Part shown: positions 16,456 through 23,839 of the stretch, piece after piece
Layout of the letters: each line of letters opens with the position of its first letter
Position numbering within the stretch: the first letter of the stretch is position 1
Source of the DNA: Arsenicitalea aurantiaca
Lineage (GTDB): Bacteria > Pseudomonadota > Alphaproteobacteria > Rhizobiales > Devosiaceae
Assembly (NCBI RefSeq): GCF_003994485.1
Contig: NZ_RZNJ01000002.1
Location: 791,994 to 855,993, forward strand
Reading direction: 5' to 3'
DNA: 64,000 bases
The notes under the pieces: model-generated
Told to the model about the DNA's origin: nothing
The model's database searches: none
The model's input: the letters and a program-made list of their open reading frames with translations, nothing else
Position numbers and translations under genes: made by a program

Positions 16456-16875
16456 CTATTCGTCGCGGTAGACCTTTTCGCGCCGCTCATGCAGTTCCTG
16501 CGCTTCGAGCGACAACGTTGCGATCGGGCGAGCATCGAGACGAGCAAGACCGATCGGCTCGCCCGTTTCCTCGCAATAGCCATAGGTGCCATCCTCGATC
16601 CGCTTCATGGCAGCGTCGATCTTGGCGATCAGCTTGCGCTGGCGGTCACGGGTGCGCAACTCGAGCGCACGATCGCTCTCGGACGATGCCCGATCGGCCA
16701 TGTCAGGATGGTTGGTGCTTTCTTCCTGGAGATTTTCAAGAGTCTCGCGACTTTCCCGAAGAATCTCTTCCTTCCAAGTTTCGAGCTTCTTGCGGAAGTA
16801 TTCCCGCTGACGCGGGTTCATGAAGGGTTCGTCCTCGCTGGGACGGTACTCTAGAGCAGAAACGGCACTTTGCAT
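16456..16875 (-). CDS. dksA: RNA polymerase-binding transcription factor DksA, CTSA type
   Basis: 139 aa. The coiled coil (FRKKLETWKEEILRESRETL to ELRTRDRQRKLIAKIDAAMK) carries the acidic tip DMADRASSESDRALELR, and the C-terminal globular part is DGTYGYCEETGEPIGLARLD ... RPIATLSLEAQELHERR. DksA binds the RNA polymerase secondary channel and works with ppGpp. The four zinc-finger cysteines of E. coli DksA are here Cys, Thr, Ser, Ala, so zinc is probably not bound. This variant is known in alphaproteobacteria such as Rhodobacter. It is transcribed toward the ABC-F gene, with a shared terminator. Confidence 0.93.
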   Translation of the reverse strand: MQSAVSALEYRPSEDEPFMNPRQREYFRKKLETWKEEILRESRETLENLQEESTNHPDMADRASSESDRALELRTRDRQRKLIAKIDAAMKRIEDGTYGYCEETGEPIGLARLDARPIATLSLEAQELHERREKVYRDE

Positions 16876-16982
16876 CTAAGGACTCAACTCCCCGGGTCCA
16901 AGGACGGACCTATATAGTGGGGTGAAAACCAGCGGGCAAGCGCATATAATCCACCCCATCAACATGTGATCGGGCGCGTGAA

Positions 16983-17390
16983 TTATCGCCCCAGCTTGGC
17001 AAGTTCCACTCTCGCGCGCAGCTCGATTTCGTCGATCAGCGCCTCAACCTCGGGCTCACCCCGGTCGCGAGCCTGGCCCAGAAGCGCCAGTAGCTGGTTG
17101 ATGCGCCCTTCGCTGAGCCTCCCGATCAACAGGTCAGCCTTGAGATCCTCGAGGGTGTCGAGCAGCGCTGTGCCGCGCTTGACCGTCCGCCGGCGGCGCA
17201 ACAGAGGATCGTCCACCGACTGGAGCGCAAGAAGGGATTCGATACCGCCGATCGCCGGATTGCCGCCAATTGCGGTGGCCGCCCGCTGACCTGCCGATCC
17301 TTCGATGCTGAACGCGCCTCCACTGCCACGCTGCGGAGTGCTGCTCGTGGACCGGGTGTGACTGGGTCGGGAGGTGTTCTCTATGCGCAA
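16983..17390 (-). CDS. fliX: Flagellar assembly regulator FliX
   Basis: 135 aa. A variable Ser/Gly-rich N-terminus is followed by the FliX core: GIESLLALQSVDDPLLRRRR, VKRGTALLDTLEDLKADLLIG and the C-terminal LIDEIELRARVELAKLG. In Caulobacter FliX couples basal-body assembly to FlbD, so that sigma-54 hook and filament genes are expressed only after early structures form. The gene is divergent from flgI as in Caulobacter, and a perfect CtrA box stands 46 bp upstream of its start. Confidence 0.9.
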   Translation of the reverse strand: MRIENTSRPSHTRSTSSTPQRGSGGAFSIEGSAGQRAATAIGGNPAIGGIESLLALQSVDDPLLRRRRTVKRGTALLDTLEDLKADLLIGRLSEGRINQLLALLGQARDRGEPEVEALIDEIELRARVELAKLGR

Positions 17391-17414
17391 GGCGGACTCG
17401 CTGGTTCGACACCC

Positions 17415-17427
17415 GGCAAAATCTGCC
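17415..17427. promoter_or_regulatory. FlbD-like inverted repeat upstream of flgI
   Basis: GGCA (17415-17418), AAATC, TGCC (17424-17427), the same core as at flgF and flgE, about 130-145 bp upstream of the flgI sigma-54 promoter. A second, half-conserved site (CCCGGCA at 17455-17461 followed by GAAATTTCC) lies nearer the promoter. Confidence 0.6.
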
Positions 17428-17435
17428 CGCGATGG

Positions 17436-17450
17436 TTAAGAAGCCCTTAA
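17436..17450. promoter_or_regulatory. CtrA box between fliX and flgI
   Basis: A perfect TTAA-N7-TTAA: TTAA (17436-17439), GAAGCCC, TTAA (17447-17450), 46 bp upstream of fliX on the minus strand. Divergence of a CtrA-controlled fliX from a sigma-54-controlled flgI mirrors Caulobacter. Confidence 0.7.
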
Positions 17451-17557
17451 CGGACCCGGCAGAAATTTCCTCGCGACCCTGGTCGGGAAACCGGTCCTTT
17501 GGCATTACACCAATTTGATCAATGACTTAGTAAGACCGCTGCCTGGCGGGTCCGTGT

Positions 17558-17573
17558 TGGCACGCTTCTGGCA
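17558..17573 (+). promoter_or_regulatory. Sigma-54 promoter of flgI operon
   Basis: TGGCAC (17558-17563), GCTTC, TGGCA (17569-17573), with GG and GC 10 bases apart. Transcription would begin near 17584, which rules against the TTG at 17578 as the flgI start and favours the ATG at 17608. Confidence 0.8.
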
Positions 17574-17607
17574 ATGATTGGAAGGAATGCAGGTCCATGA
17601 GGAACAG

Positions 17608-18732
17608 ATGCGCCACCCGATCGCCAGAATGATCCTCGCCGCCACCCTGGCCCTGGCCGTGGCCATTGCCCCGGTCGCGCCGGCCATCGGCGCTGCTGCG
17701 CGTATCAAGGACATCGTCGACATCGAGGGGGTGCGCGAGAACCAGCTCGTCGGCTATGGCCTGGTCGTCGGCCTCAACGGCACCGGTGACAGCCTCAACA
17801 ACTCGCCCTTCACCCGGCAGAGCCTGCAGGCCATGCTGGAACGGCTTGGCGTCAACACGCGCGGCGAAGCGATGCGGACCGCGAACGTCGCCGCCGTCAT
17901 GGTCACCGCAAACCTGCCACCCTTCGCGACGCAGGGCAGCCGGCTCGACGTCTCCGTAGCAGCGTTGGGCGATGCGGGCAGCCTGCAGGGCGGCACGCTC
18001 CTCGTGACGCCCCTGCTCGGCGCCGATGGCGAAGTCTATGCAATTGCGCAAGGGCCCGTGCTGATCAACGGGTTTTCGGCGCAGGGCGATGCGGCCTCGG
18101 TGGTTTCCGGCGTACCCACGACCGGCAGGATCTCGTCGGGCGGCCTCATCGAACGCGAGATCGGCTTCTCGCTGGGGGCGCAGCGCAGCCTACGCCTGTC
18201 CCTGCGCAATCCCGATCTCACCACTTCACGCCGGATCGCCCTGGCCATCAACGACTTTCTGGGCACGCCCACGGCCACGCCCGAAGATCCCGCGACCGTC
18301 CGCATCCACCTGCCACGACACTTCAACGGCAACATCGTCGATCTTTTGACCGACATCGAGCAGCTGGTCGTGGAAACCGACCAGGCCGCCAAGATCGTGA
18401 TCGACGAGAACTCCGGGATCATCGTCATGGGCAAGGAAGTGCGGGTGTCGACCGTGGCGGTTGCCCAGTCGAACCTGACCGTCACGATCGCCGAGAGCCC
18501 GACAGTCGTACAGCCTGATCCGCTGAGCTTCGGGGTGACGGCGGTGGAGCCGCGCACCAACCTTCAGGTCAGCGAATCCGCGACCAACCTCGCGGTGGTT
18601 CCGGAATCGGTCACGCTCCAGCAACTCGTTGACGGGCTCAATGCGCTGGGCATCTCGCCCCGTGATCTGATCGCCATTCTCCAGGCGATCAAGGCGACCG
18701 GGGCGCTGCAGGCCGAGATCGAGGTGCTCTGA
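17608..18732 (+). CDS. flgI: Flagellar P-ring protein FlgI
   Basis: 374 aa from the ATG at 17608 (MRHPIARMILAATLALAVAI), chosen because GAGG stands five bases upstream and the sigma-54 promoter would place the transcript start near 17584; the frame is open to a TTG at 17578. A signal peptide is followed by the P-ring signature RIKDIVDIEGVRENQLVGYG and GLNGTGDSLNNSPFTRQS. The C-terminus has NLAVVPESVTLQQLVDGLNA and ISPRDLIAILQAIKATGAL. FlgI forms the periplasmic ring in the peptidoglycan layer. First gene of flgI-flgJ-flgN-like, with overlapping stops and starts. Confidence 0.96.
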   Translation: MRHPIARMILAATLALAVAIAPVAPAIGAAARIKDIVDIEGVRENQLVGYGLVVGLNGTGDSLNNSPFTRQSLQAMLERLGVNTRGEAMRTANVAAVMVTANLPPFATQGSRLDVSVAALGDAGSLQGGTLLVTPLLGADGEVYAIAQGPVLINGFSAQGDAASVVSGVPTTGRISSGGLIEREIGFSLGAQRSLRLSLRNPDLTTSRRIALAINDFLGTPTATPEDPATVRIHLPRHFNGNIVDLLTDIEQLVVETDQAAKIVIDENSGIIVMGKEVRVSTVAVAQSNLTVTIAESPTVVQPDPLSFGVTAVEPRTNLQVSESATNLAVVPESVTLQQLVDGLNALGISPRDLIAILQAIKATGALQAEIEVL

Positions 18733-19046
18733 TGATCGAAGCACTGACCACCCGGCCTGCCGTCGACCCAGCCCACGCACGCATGCGCAAGCAGGCCGAA
18801 GAGCTCGAAGGCGTCTTCCTCAATACGCTCGTCAAGGAGATGTTCGCCGGCCTCGACACCGAAGGCGCCTTTGGAGGCGGCTTTGCGGAGGACACTTGGC
18901 GCGGCATCCAGACCGAGCAGATCGCCAATGCCATGGCCCAAGCCGGAGGCATCGGTCTTGCCGACCAGATCATGTCCAGCCTGCTGCAGACGCAGGAACA
19001 CGGCCAGCAGAGCCGCCCCAATCCAATCGGAGCCTATCCCAGATGA
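18732..19046 (+). CDS. flgJ: Rod-binding protein FlgJ (N-terminal domain only)
   Basis: 104 aa with the rod-binding domain pattern KQAEELEGVFLNTLVKEMFA and DTWRGIQTEQIANAMAQAGG, IGLADQI. The C-terminal muramidase domain of enteric FlgJ is absent, as usual in alphaproteobacteria where the hydrolase is separate. It acts as a rod-cap or scaffold in rod assembly. Its ATG overlaps the flgI stop (TGATG) and its stop overlaps the next start (ATGA), so all three genes are translationally coupled. Confidence 0.88.
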   Translation: MIEALTTRPAVDPAHARMRKQAEELEGVFLNTLVKEMFAGLDTEGAFGGGFAEDTWRGIQTEQIANAMAQAGGIGLADQIMSSLLQTQEHGQQSRPNPIGAYPR

Positions 19047-19510
19047 CCGCCGCCGACCGCCTCGCAGCCCTCGACGCCCTCCCCGCCGACACGCTCTGCA
19101 CCCGTGCCGAACACGCGCTGAAAGCCCTCGTGGAGGTGATGAACGAAGAAACGACCCTGCTGCGTGCCGGCCATTTCCGTCGGGCCAGCGCCCTCACGCC
19201 CACCAAGGCGCAGTATGCGCAGGATTATGTCGGGTTTTCGCGCGCCATTCAGCGACAGCTGGGCCGGCTGCGGCGCGAGGCACCGGATCGCCTCGCCACC
19301 CTGCAGACCGGCCATGAACGGCTGGCGCTGCAAATGGCGGAGAATTTGCGCGTCATCGCCACTGCAAGGAATGTGACCGAAGACCTGCTGGGCGATGTCG
19401 CGCGCACGGTCGGCGCACAGGCCCGTACGCGGACCTATGGCGCTCGCGGGACGGTCGGGTCAGACCCGGCTCAGCCGGCACGTGGCATCGCGATCAACCG
19501 GGCGCTCTGA
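19043..19510 (+). CDS. FlgN-like flagellar chaperone candidate
   Basis: 155 aa from the ATG at 19043 (MTAADRLAALDALPADTLCT), overlapping the flgJ stop. It is almost wholly helical: a first helix with ALKALVEVMNEETTLLRAG and a second with QRQLGRLRREAPDRLATLQT, ending in a basic tail. The E-x-T-x-L pattern and three-helix layout resemble FlgN, the export chaperone of FlgK and FlgL, and operon position after flgJ agrees. FlgN families diverge strongly, so the name is an inference from layout. Confidence 0.6.
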   Translation: MTAADRLAALDALPADTLCTRAEHALKALVEVMNEETTLLRAGHFRRASALTPTKAQYAQDYVGFSRAIQRQLGRLRREAPDRLATLQTGHERLALQMAENLRVIATARNVTEDLLGDVARTVGAQARTRTYGARGTVGSDPAQPARGIAINRAL

Positions 19511-19613
19511 TCACTCGCATTGTCGTAAAACTGCGCCTAGTCCTGCAAGCGCAGGGTAAGCGGCGGCCTGTACCCTTCCCCTCATGGGCATCTCGTCCAC
19601 GAGGGAGCACAGC

Positions 19614-19937
19614 ATGCGTGCGGGTCCTGCCCCACCCCCGATCCCCGGCAGCAATGCCGCCCAGGTGGAGCAGTTTCCGCAGCGCGCGTTCCGCGAAAAA
19701 CCCGGAACGCCTGAGGGCACCGGCGCCGCGCCACGCCTTGCACAGGCCGGCGCCGGTCCCGTTTCGCTTCCCGTCACCCCCAGCGCCCCGAGTTCGCCCC
19801 AGGCCGCTTTCACCGCGGCAATCATTGCCGCCCGCCTGCGTGGAACGAGAGAACGGCTGGATGCAGCCGAACCGTTTCGGCCGAGAAGCTGGACGCCTCC
19901 GCCATCGTCGCTGAGGCTTCGCGACCGGAAGGTCTGA
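19614..19937 (+). CDS. Small Pro/Ala-rich protein of unknown function upstream of flagellin
   Basis: 107 aa from the ATG at 19614, which has GAGGGAG seven bases upstream; an ATG at 19584 lacks a ribosome-binding site. It begins MRAGPAPPPIPGSNAAQVEQ and ends EPFRPRSWTPPPSSLRLRDR plus KV. The N-terminal 60 residues are low complexity, and a short helix (QAAFTAAIIAARLRGTRERL) follows. No domain was recognised. It lies between the FlgN-like gene and flagellin with its own ribosome-binding site, so a flagellar link is possible but unproved. Confidence 0.45.
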   Translation: MRAGPAPPPIPGSNAAQVEQFPQRAFREKPGTPEGTGAAPRLAQAGAGPVSLPVTPSAPSSPQAAFTAAIIAARLRGTRERLDAAEPFRPRSWTPPPSSLRLRDRKV

Positions 19938-19967
19938 CACCGGACGCGGCTTACCCCGAGGCCGCTA

Positions 19968-19982
19968 TTAACGCTTTTTTAC
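19968..19982. promoter_or_regulatory. Possible CtrA box upstream of flagellin
   Basis: TTAA (19968-19971), CGCTTTT, TTAC (19979-19982), one mismatch from TTAA-N7-TTAA, about 80 bp before the flagellin start. No convincing sigma-54 promoter was found in this gap. The T-run inside the spacer could also be chance. Confidence 0.35.
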
Positions 19983-20062
19983 AACACCTTGGCCCATGGT
20001 GGCGGCACTGTCTCAGAAGAGACATCAACATCGCGTCCGTTTGCTCAGAAGAGGAACACTGA

Positions 20063-21913
20063 ATGGCCGACATCACGCTTTCGAAGGCGGTTCGCTCGAA
20101 CCTGCTCAACCTCCAGAACACCGCTGCCATGATGGGCAAGACGCAGGAGCGTCTCTCGACCGGCCTCAAGGTGAACTCGGCCCTCGACAACCCCACCAAT
20201 TTCTTCACCGCATCCGGCCTCAACAGCCGCGCGTCCGATCTCGGCCTGCTGCTCGATTCGGTCTCGAACGCGATCCAGACCATCGCCGCTGCCGACAAGG
20301 GCATCTCGGCCATCACCAAGCTGGTCGAGAGCGCTCAGGCCACTGCCCGCCAGGCCCAGCAGATCTCCGAAACCGTCCCCGGCACGACCACCGTCAATCC
20401 GGCGACGATTTCCGGCACCTCGGCGATCGCGACCGACACGGGCGGCGTCACCACGGTGAACACGCCCGCCGGCTTCCTCGGCACCCAGGCTATCGCGGCT
20501 GATGTGGGCGGTATCGCCACCTCGGACGACCTCACCACCTTCACCGCCGTCGGCGGCTCGTTCACCGTCAACGGCCAGACCGTCACCATTGCCGCCGGCG
20601 CAGACAATGGCGGCGCTGCGGCCCGCGCAGCCTTCGAGGCCGTCGCGACCGCTGGCAATTTCACCGTCACTGACAATGGCAACGGCACCTTCTCGCTGCA
20701 GTCCAATGACGGCGCCGACCTCGTCATCGCATCGACCGATACCGCTGGCGCCGATCAGATCGCCGCTCTCGGCCTGACCGAAGGCACCACTGCCGCCACC
20801 AACGCCACCCTGGGCTCGCTCTCGGGCACCATCTCGATCCAGTCGGGCACCGGTGCTGCCCAGGAGATCACCTTCGGCGCCGGCGAAATCCAGACCCGCG
20901 CCCAGCTCGAGACGCGCCTCGGCGAAATCTCGACTGCGCTCGGCATCACGCTCGAGATTGACAGCACCGACAACGTCATCACCGCCACCGGCACCAACGC
21001 CGGGGCGAGCCTCACCGTCGCCGGCGAAGCCAGCGTGCTGACCGGCCTCGGCCTCGCGGCAGATACCTTCGATGCCGATGCCACCACCACTCCGTTTGAG
21101 AACGCGTCCATCGCGGCTCTCACCGGCACCGTAACCATCCAGGCCGGCAACGGCACGGCGCAGGAAATCACCTTCGGATCGGGCGGCATCCAGACGCGCG
21201 ATGCACTCGAAACCCGTCTTGCTGAAATCTCCACTGCTCTGGGCATGACTGTCTCGATCGGCAGCGACAACCGCATCAGCGTCACCGGCCCGGCTGACGG
21301 CGCGTCCGTCACCATCGGCGGCGACGCGGCAGCGCTCACCGGCCTTGGTCTGTCTGCAGGCACCGAGGAATCCTCGACCTCGATCGTCCCGGGCGCAGGC
21401 ACCTCGACGAACCCCAAGCGCGCCGAACTGCGCGCACAGTTCGACGAACTCCTGAGCCAGATCGACCAGCTGGCCAAGGATTCGGGCTTTAACGGCGTCA
21501 ACCTGCTGAACGGCGACAATCTGTCGGTGCTCTTCAACGAGGATGGCGGCTCCAAGCTCGATATCGGTGGGGTGACCTTCAACTCGGCCAACCTTGGCCT
21601 CGGCAGCGTCGCGGCCAACGCCTTCGATACCAACGGCGGCATCAATGGCGTTCTCGACAGCCTCAAGGGCGCCATCGATACCCTGCGCGTCCAGGCCTCG
21701 AAGTTCGGCTCGAACCTTTCGATCGTGGAAACCCGTCAGGATTTCACCAAGAACATGATCAACGTGCTCGAGACCGGCGCAGCCAATCTTACGCTTGCGG
21801 ACACCAATGAGGAAGCGGCCAACCTGCTCGCCCTGCAGACCCGCCAGCAGCTCTCCTCGACCGCCCTGTCGCTGGCGAGCCAGGCCGACCAGAACGTGCT
21901 CCGGCTGTTCTAG
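20063..21913 (+). CDS. fliC: Flagellin with a triplicated outer domain
   Basis: 616 aa, longer than common alphaproteobacterial flagellins. The conserved ends form the filament core: N-terminal RSNLLNLQNTAAMMGKTQER, LSTGLKVNSALDNPTNFFTA; C-terminal RQDFTKNMINVLETGAANLT, EAANLLALQTRQQLSSTALS. Between about residues 110 and 445 is a surface-exposed insert with three successive copies of an 80-residue unit near 165-239, 254-332 and 354-432. The last two share EITFG, IQTR, LETRL and EISTALG; the first is diverged. A strong terminator follows, then flbT and flaF. Confidence 0.96.
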   Translation: MADITLSKAVRSNLLNLQNTAAMMGKTQERLSTGLKVNSALDNPTNFFTASGLNSRASDLGLLLDSVSNAIQTIAAADKGISAITKLVESAQATARQAQQISETVPGTTTVNPATISGTSAIATDTGGVTTVNTPAGFLGTQAIAADVGGIATSDDLTTFTAVGGSFTVNGQTVTIAAGADNGGAAARAAFEAVATAGNFTVTDNGNGTFSLQSNDGADLVIASTDTAGADQIAALGLTEGTTAATNATLGSLSGTISIQSGTGAAQEITFGAGEIQTRAQLETRLGEISTALGITLEIDSTDNVITATGTNAGASLTVAGEASVLTGLGLAADTFDADATTTPFENASIAALTGTVTIQAGNGTAQEITFGSGGIQTRDALETRLAEISTALGMTVSIGSDNRISVTGPADGASVTIGGDAAALTGLGLSAGTEESSTSIVPGAGTSTNPKRAELRAQFDELLSQIDQLAKDSGFNGVNLLNGDNLSVLFNEDGGSKLDIGGVTFNSANLGLGSVAANAFDTNGGINGVLDSLKGAIDTLRVQASKFGSNLSIVETRQDFTKNMINVLETGAANLTLADTNEEAANLLALQTRQQLSSTALSLASQADQNVLRLF

Positions 21914-21939
21914 GACGTGCGCCGAGCGCAAGTTGACGG

Positions 21940-21972
21940 AAGGCGGGCCCCGGCCCGCCTTCTTCGTTTCGC
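21940..21972 (+). terminator. Flagellin terminator
   Basis: AAGGCGGGCC and GGCCCGCCTT form a 10-bp perfect stem (21940-21961) with a 2-base nominal loop, followed by CTTCGTTTC. It separates the highly expressed flagellin from flbT; read-through would give lower flbT/flaF levels. Confidence 0.8.
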
Positions 21973-22020
21973 CCCACTCCCCCGCATAGCTGCCGGCAAG
22001 CAGGTGAGGAGCCGAATCCG

Positions 22021-22449
22021 ATGGCGTTGAAGGTTGAACTCAAGCCCAATGAACGCCTGATCGTGGGCAATGTGGTCATCACCAATTCCGATCAGCGGAC
22101 CCGTCTGTTTATCGACGGGCAAGCCCCCATCCTGCGCGAGAAGGACATTCTCTCGCCCGCGACCGCCGATACGCCGGCCAAGCGCATCTACCTTGCGGTG
22201 CAGCTGATGTACCTCAACGACGATGTGGAGCTGTTGCAGTCCAACTATTTCGAGCTGGTCAACGACATGGCGCGCGCCGCGCCGTCCACGATCCGGCTGA
22301 TCGACGATATCAACAACGAGATATTAACTGGAGCGCTTTACAAAGCGTTGAAGGCCGCGCGTCGGCTGATCCAGTATGAACAGGACTTGATGGCAAATGC
22401 AGCAGCAGGCGATGCAGGCCTACCAGCAGGTGGCCCGACGGACGACTAA
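22021..22449 (+). CDS. flbT: Flagellum biosynthesis repressor FlbT
   Basis: 142 aa with FlbT signatures: KVELKPNERLIVGNVVITNS, LFIDGQAPILREKDIL, PAKRIYLAVQLMYL and YKALKAARRLIQYEQDLM. FlbT binds the 5' leader of flagellin mRNA and promotes its decay until the hook is complete. It lies just behind the flagellin terminator and overlaps flaF by 53 bp. The C-terminal 15 residues (NAAAGDAGLPAGGPTDD) are variable. Confidence 0.94.
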   Translation: MALKVELKPNERLIVGNVVITNSDQRTRLFIDGQAPILREKDILSPATADTPAKRIYLAVQLMYLNDDVELLQSNYFELVNDMARAAPSTIRLIDDINNEILTGALYKALKAARRLIQYEQDLMANAAAGDAGLPAGGPTDD

Positions 22450-22777
22450 TCCGCGCGATCTCGAGGCCAACCTGCTATCGCGATCGGCGAGCAACCTGCA
22501 GCGCATCCGCGAGGACTGGGAAAAGAGCCAGTCCGAGCTCAACGCCGCGCTGGTCTTCAACAGCAAGCTCTGGCGCGTCTTCCTCGGCTCGGTCACGCGG
22601 GCGGACAATCCCCTCCCCGCCGCCATTCGCCAGAACGTCGCCAATCTCGGCGTCTTCGTCATGAACCAGACCATGAAGCTCGAAGCGCGCCCCGAGCCCG
22701 CCAAGCTCGACGTGCTGATCACGATCAATCGTGAACTCGCTGCAGGGCTCCGCGCCGCGGCCAATCCGCCGGCCTGA
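22397..22777 (+). CDS. flaF: Flagellar biosynthesis regulator FlaF
   Basis: 126 aa with the FlaF pattern AYQQVARRTTNPRDLEANLL, SQSELNAALVFNSKLWRVFL and LPAAIRQNVANLGVFVMNQT. FlaF opposes FlbT and is needed for flagellin translation and secretion. It starts inside flbT (53-bp overlap). A later start at 22412 (MQAYQQ) is equally plausible. The order flagellin-flbT-flaF is the reverse of the flaF-flbT order common in Caulobacter and rhizobia. Confidence 0.92.
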   Translation: MQQQAMQAYQQVARRTTNPRDLEANLLSRSASNLQRIREDWEKSQSELNAALVFNSKLWRVFLGSVTRADNPLPAAIRQNVANLGVFVMNQTMKLEARPEPAKLDVLITINRELAAGLRAAANPPA

Positions 22778-22836
22778 CGGCTCCCGACATCCGCCAGGAG
22801 CAGCGCTCATCCTGGGGCGATTTGCCAAGCAAAGCC

Positions 22837-22870
22837 TCGAAGGACGGGCGCGTCCGGCCCCATCCTTCGA
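22837..22870. repeat. REP-like inverted repeat between flaF and metA
   Basis: TCGAAGGA (22837-22844) and TCCTTCGA (22863-22870) flank a GC-rich centre that contains a second small palindrome. The CATCCTTCGA end resembles palindromic intergenic units common in Hyphomicrobiales. It sits between two convergent genes and may also terminate transcription, though no T-run follows. Confidence 0.5.
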
Positions 22871-22874
22871 CGCC

Positions 22875-23786
22875 CTACCGCCCGATATCGGCCAGATCGT
22901 ATGGCGTCGTCTGGTAAATCTCGTTGATCCAGTTCTGGAACAGGAGATGCCCATGGCTGCGCCAGCGGTTCTCGGGCTCCCGTGACGGGTCGTCATCGGG
23001 ATAGAGGTTGATCGGCGGCGCGGTTTCGAGCCCTGCGGCACGGTCCCGGTCGAACTCGTCGGCCAGCGACCGGTTGTCGTATTCGAGATGGTTTAGCATG
23101 TGCACGGCCCGGTGGGTCGGATCATCCAGCATGCAGATGCCGATCTCGTCGCTATCGATCAGGATCCGCAGGTCCGGCGACAGCGAGTCTCGCGCAATGT
23201 CGTTATAGCGGGAAACCGGCACCGCCAGATCGTCCGAAAAGCCACGCAGATAGGGCGATCGAGGGTCGACGACCTTGTGCCGGAAAACGCCGAACGCCTT
23301 CTCCGCCATCCGGTATCGCCGCGCATTGTGGAAATGGTAGAGCGCTGCCTGAGCCCCCCAGCAGATGAACATGGTGTGGTGCACGTTCGTCTGCGTCCAG
23401 TTCATGATCTCGACCATCTCGGACCAGTACTTGACCTCCTCGAACGGGATGTTCGCAATCGGCGCGCCCGTCACGATGAAGCCATCGAACTTCCGGTCCC
23501 GGACCGATTCCCAGGTCTGGTAGAACGTGTCGAGATAATCCTCGGCCGTGTTCTTGGACCGATGGTCGGTGATCCGCACCAGCGTGAGATCCACCTGGAG
23601 CGGCGACGCGCCGATCAGCCGGGCAAACTGGGTCTCGGTACGCTCCTTGTTCGGCATCAGGTTCAGAAGCCCGATCTGCAGCGGGCGGATGTCCTGCCGG
23701 GCGGCACGCGAGGAATCCATCACCATCACACCCTCGGCTTCGAGGACGCGGCGAGCGGGAAGATCGTCGGGAATACGGATCGGCAT
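22875..23786 (-). CDS. metA: Homoserine O-acyltransferase MetA
   Basis: 303 aa, full family length. The catalytic cysteine lies in HHTMFICWGAQAALYHFH, the catalytic His in MLNHLEYDNRSLADEFDRD and the Glu in HLEYD; the N-terminus PLQIGLLNLMPNKERTETQF is typical. It activates homoserine for methionine synthesis. The residue that separates acetyl- from succinyl-CoA use (the position after TGAP-x) is Ala in TGAPIANIPFEEV, neither the Gly nor the Glu of characterised enzymes, so the acyl donor cannot be assigned. The 53-bp leader shows no recognisable SAM-II riboswitch. Confidence 0.93.
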   Translation of the reverse strand: MPIRIPDDLPARRVLEAEGVMVMDSSRAARQDIRPLQIGLLNLMPNKERTETQFARLIGASPLQVDLTLVRITDHRSKNTAEDYLDTFYQTWESVRDRKFDGFIVTGAPIANIPFEEVKYWSEMVEIMNWTQTNVHHTMFICWGAQAALYHFHNARRYRMAEKAFGVFRHKVVDPRSPYLRGFSDDLAVPVSRYNDIARDSLSPDLRILIDSDEIGICMLDDPTHRAVHMLNHLEYDNRSLADEFDRDRAAGLETAPPINLYPDDDPSREPENRWRSHGHLLFQNWINEIYQTTPYDLADIGR

Positions 23787-23839
23787 TTGAAATTCCTTGG
23801 CAGACGCGAATGGAGTTGGGTCCTGAGGTGCTCAAGCCG

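Noticed and set aside
19938..20062. Sigma-54 promoter for flagellin (TGGCCC at about 19992)
   Set aside because: The spacing between GG and GC is 9 bases and the -12 element does not fit, so it was not called.
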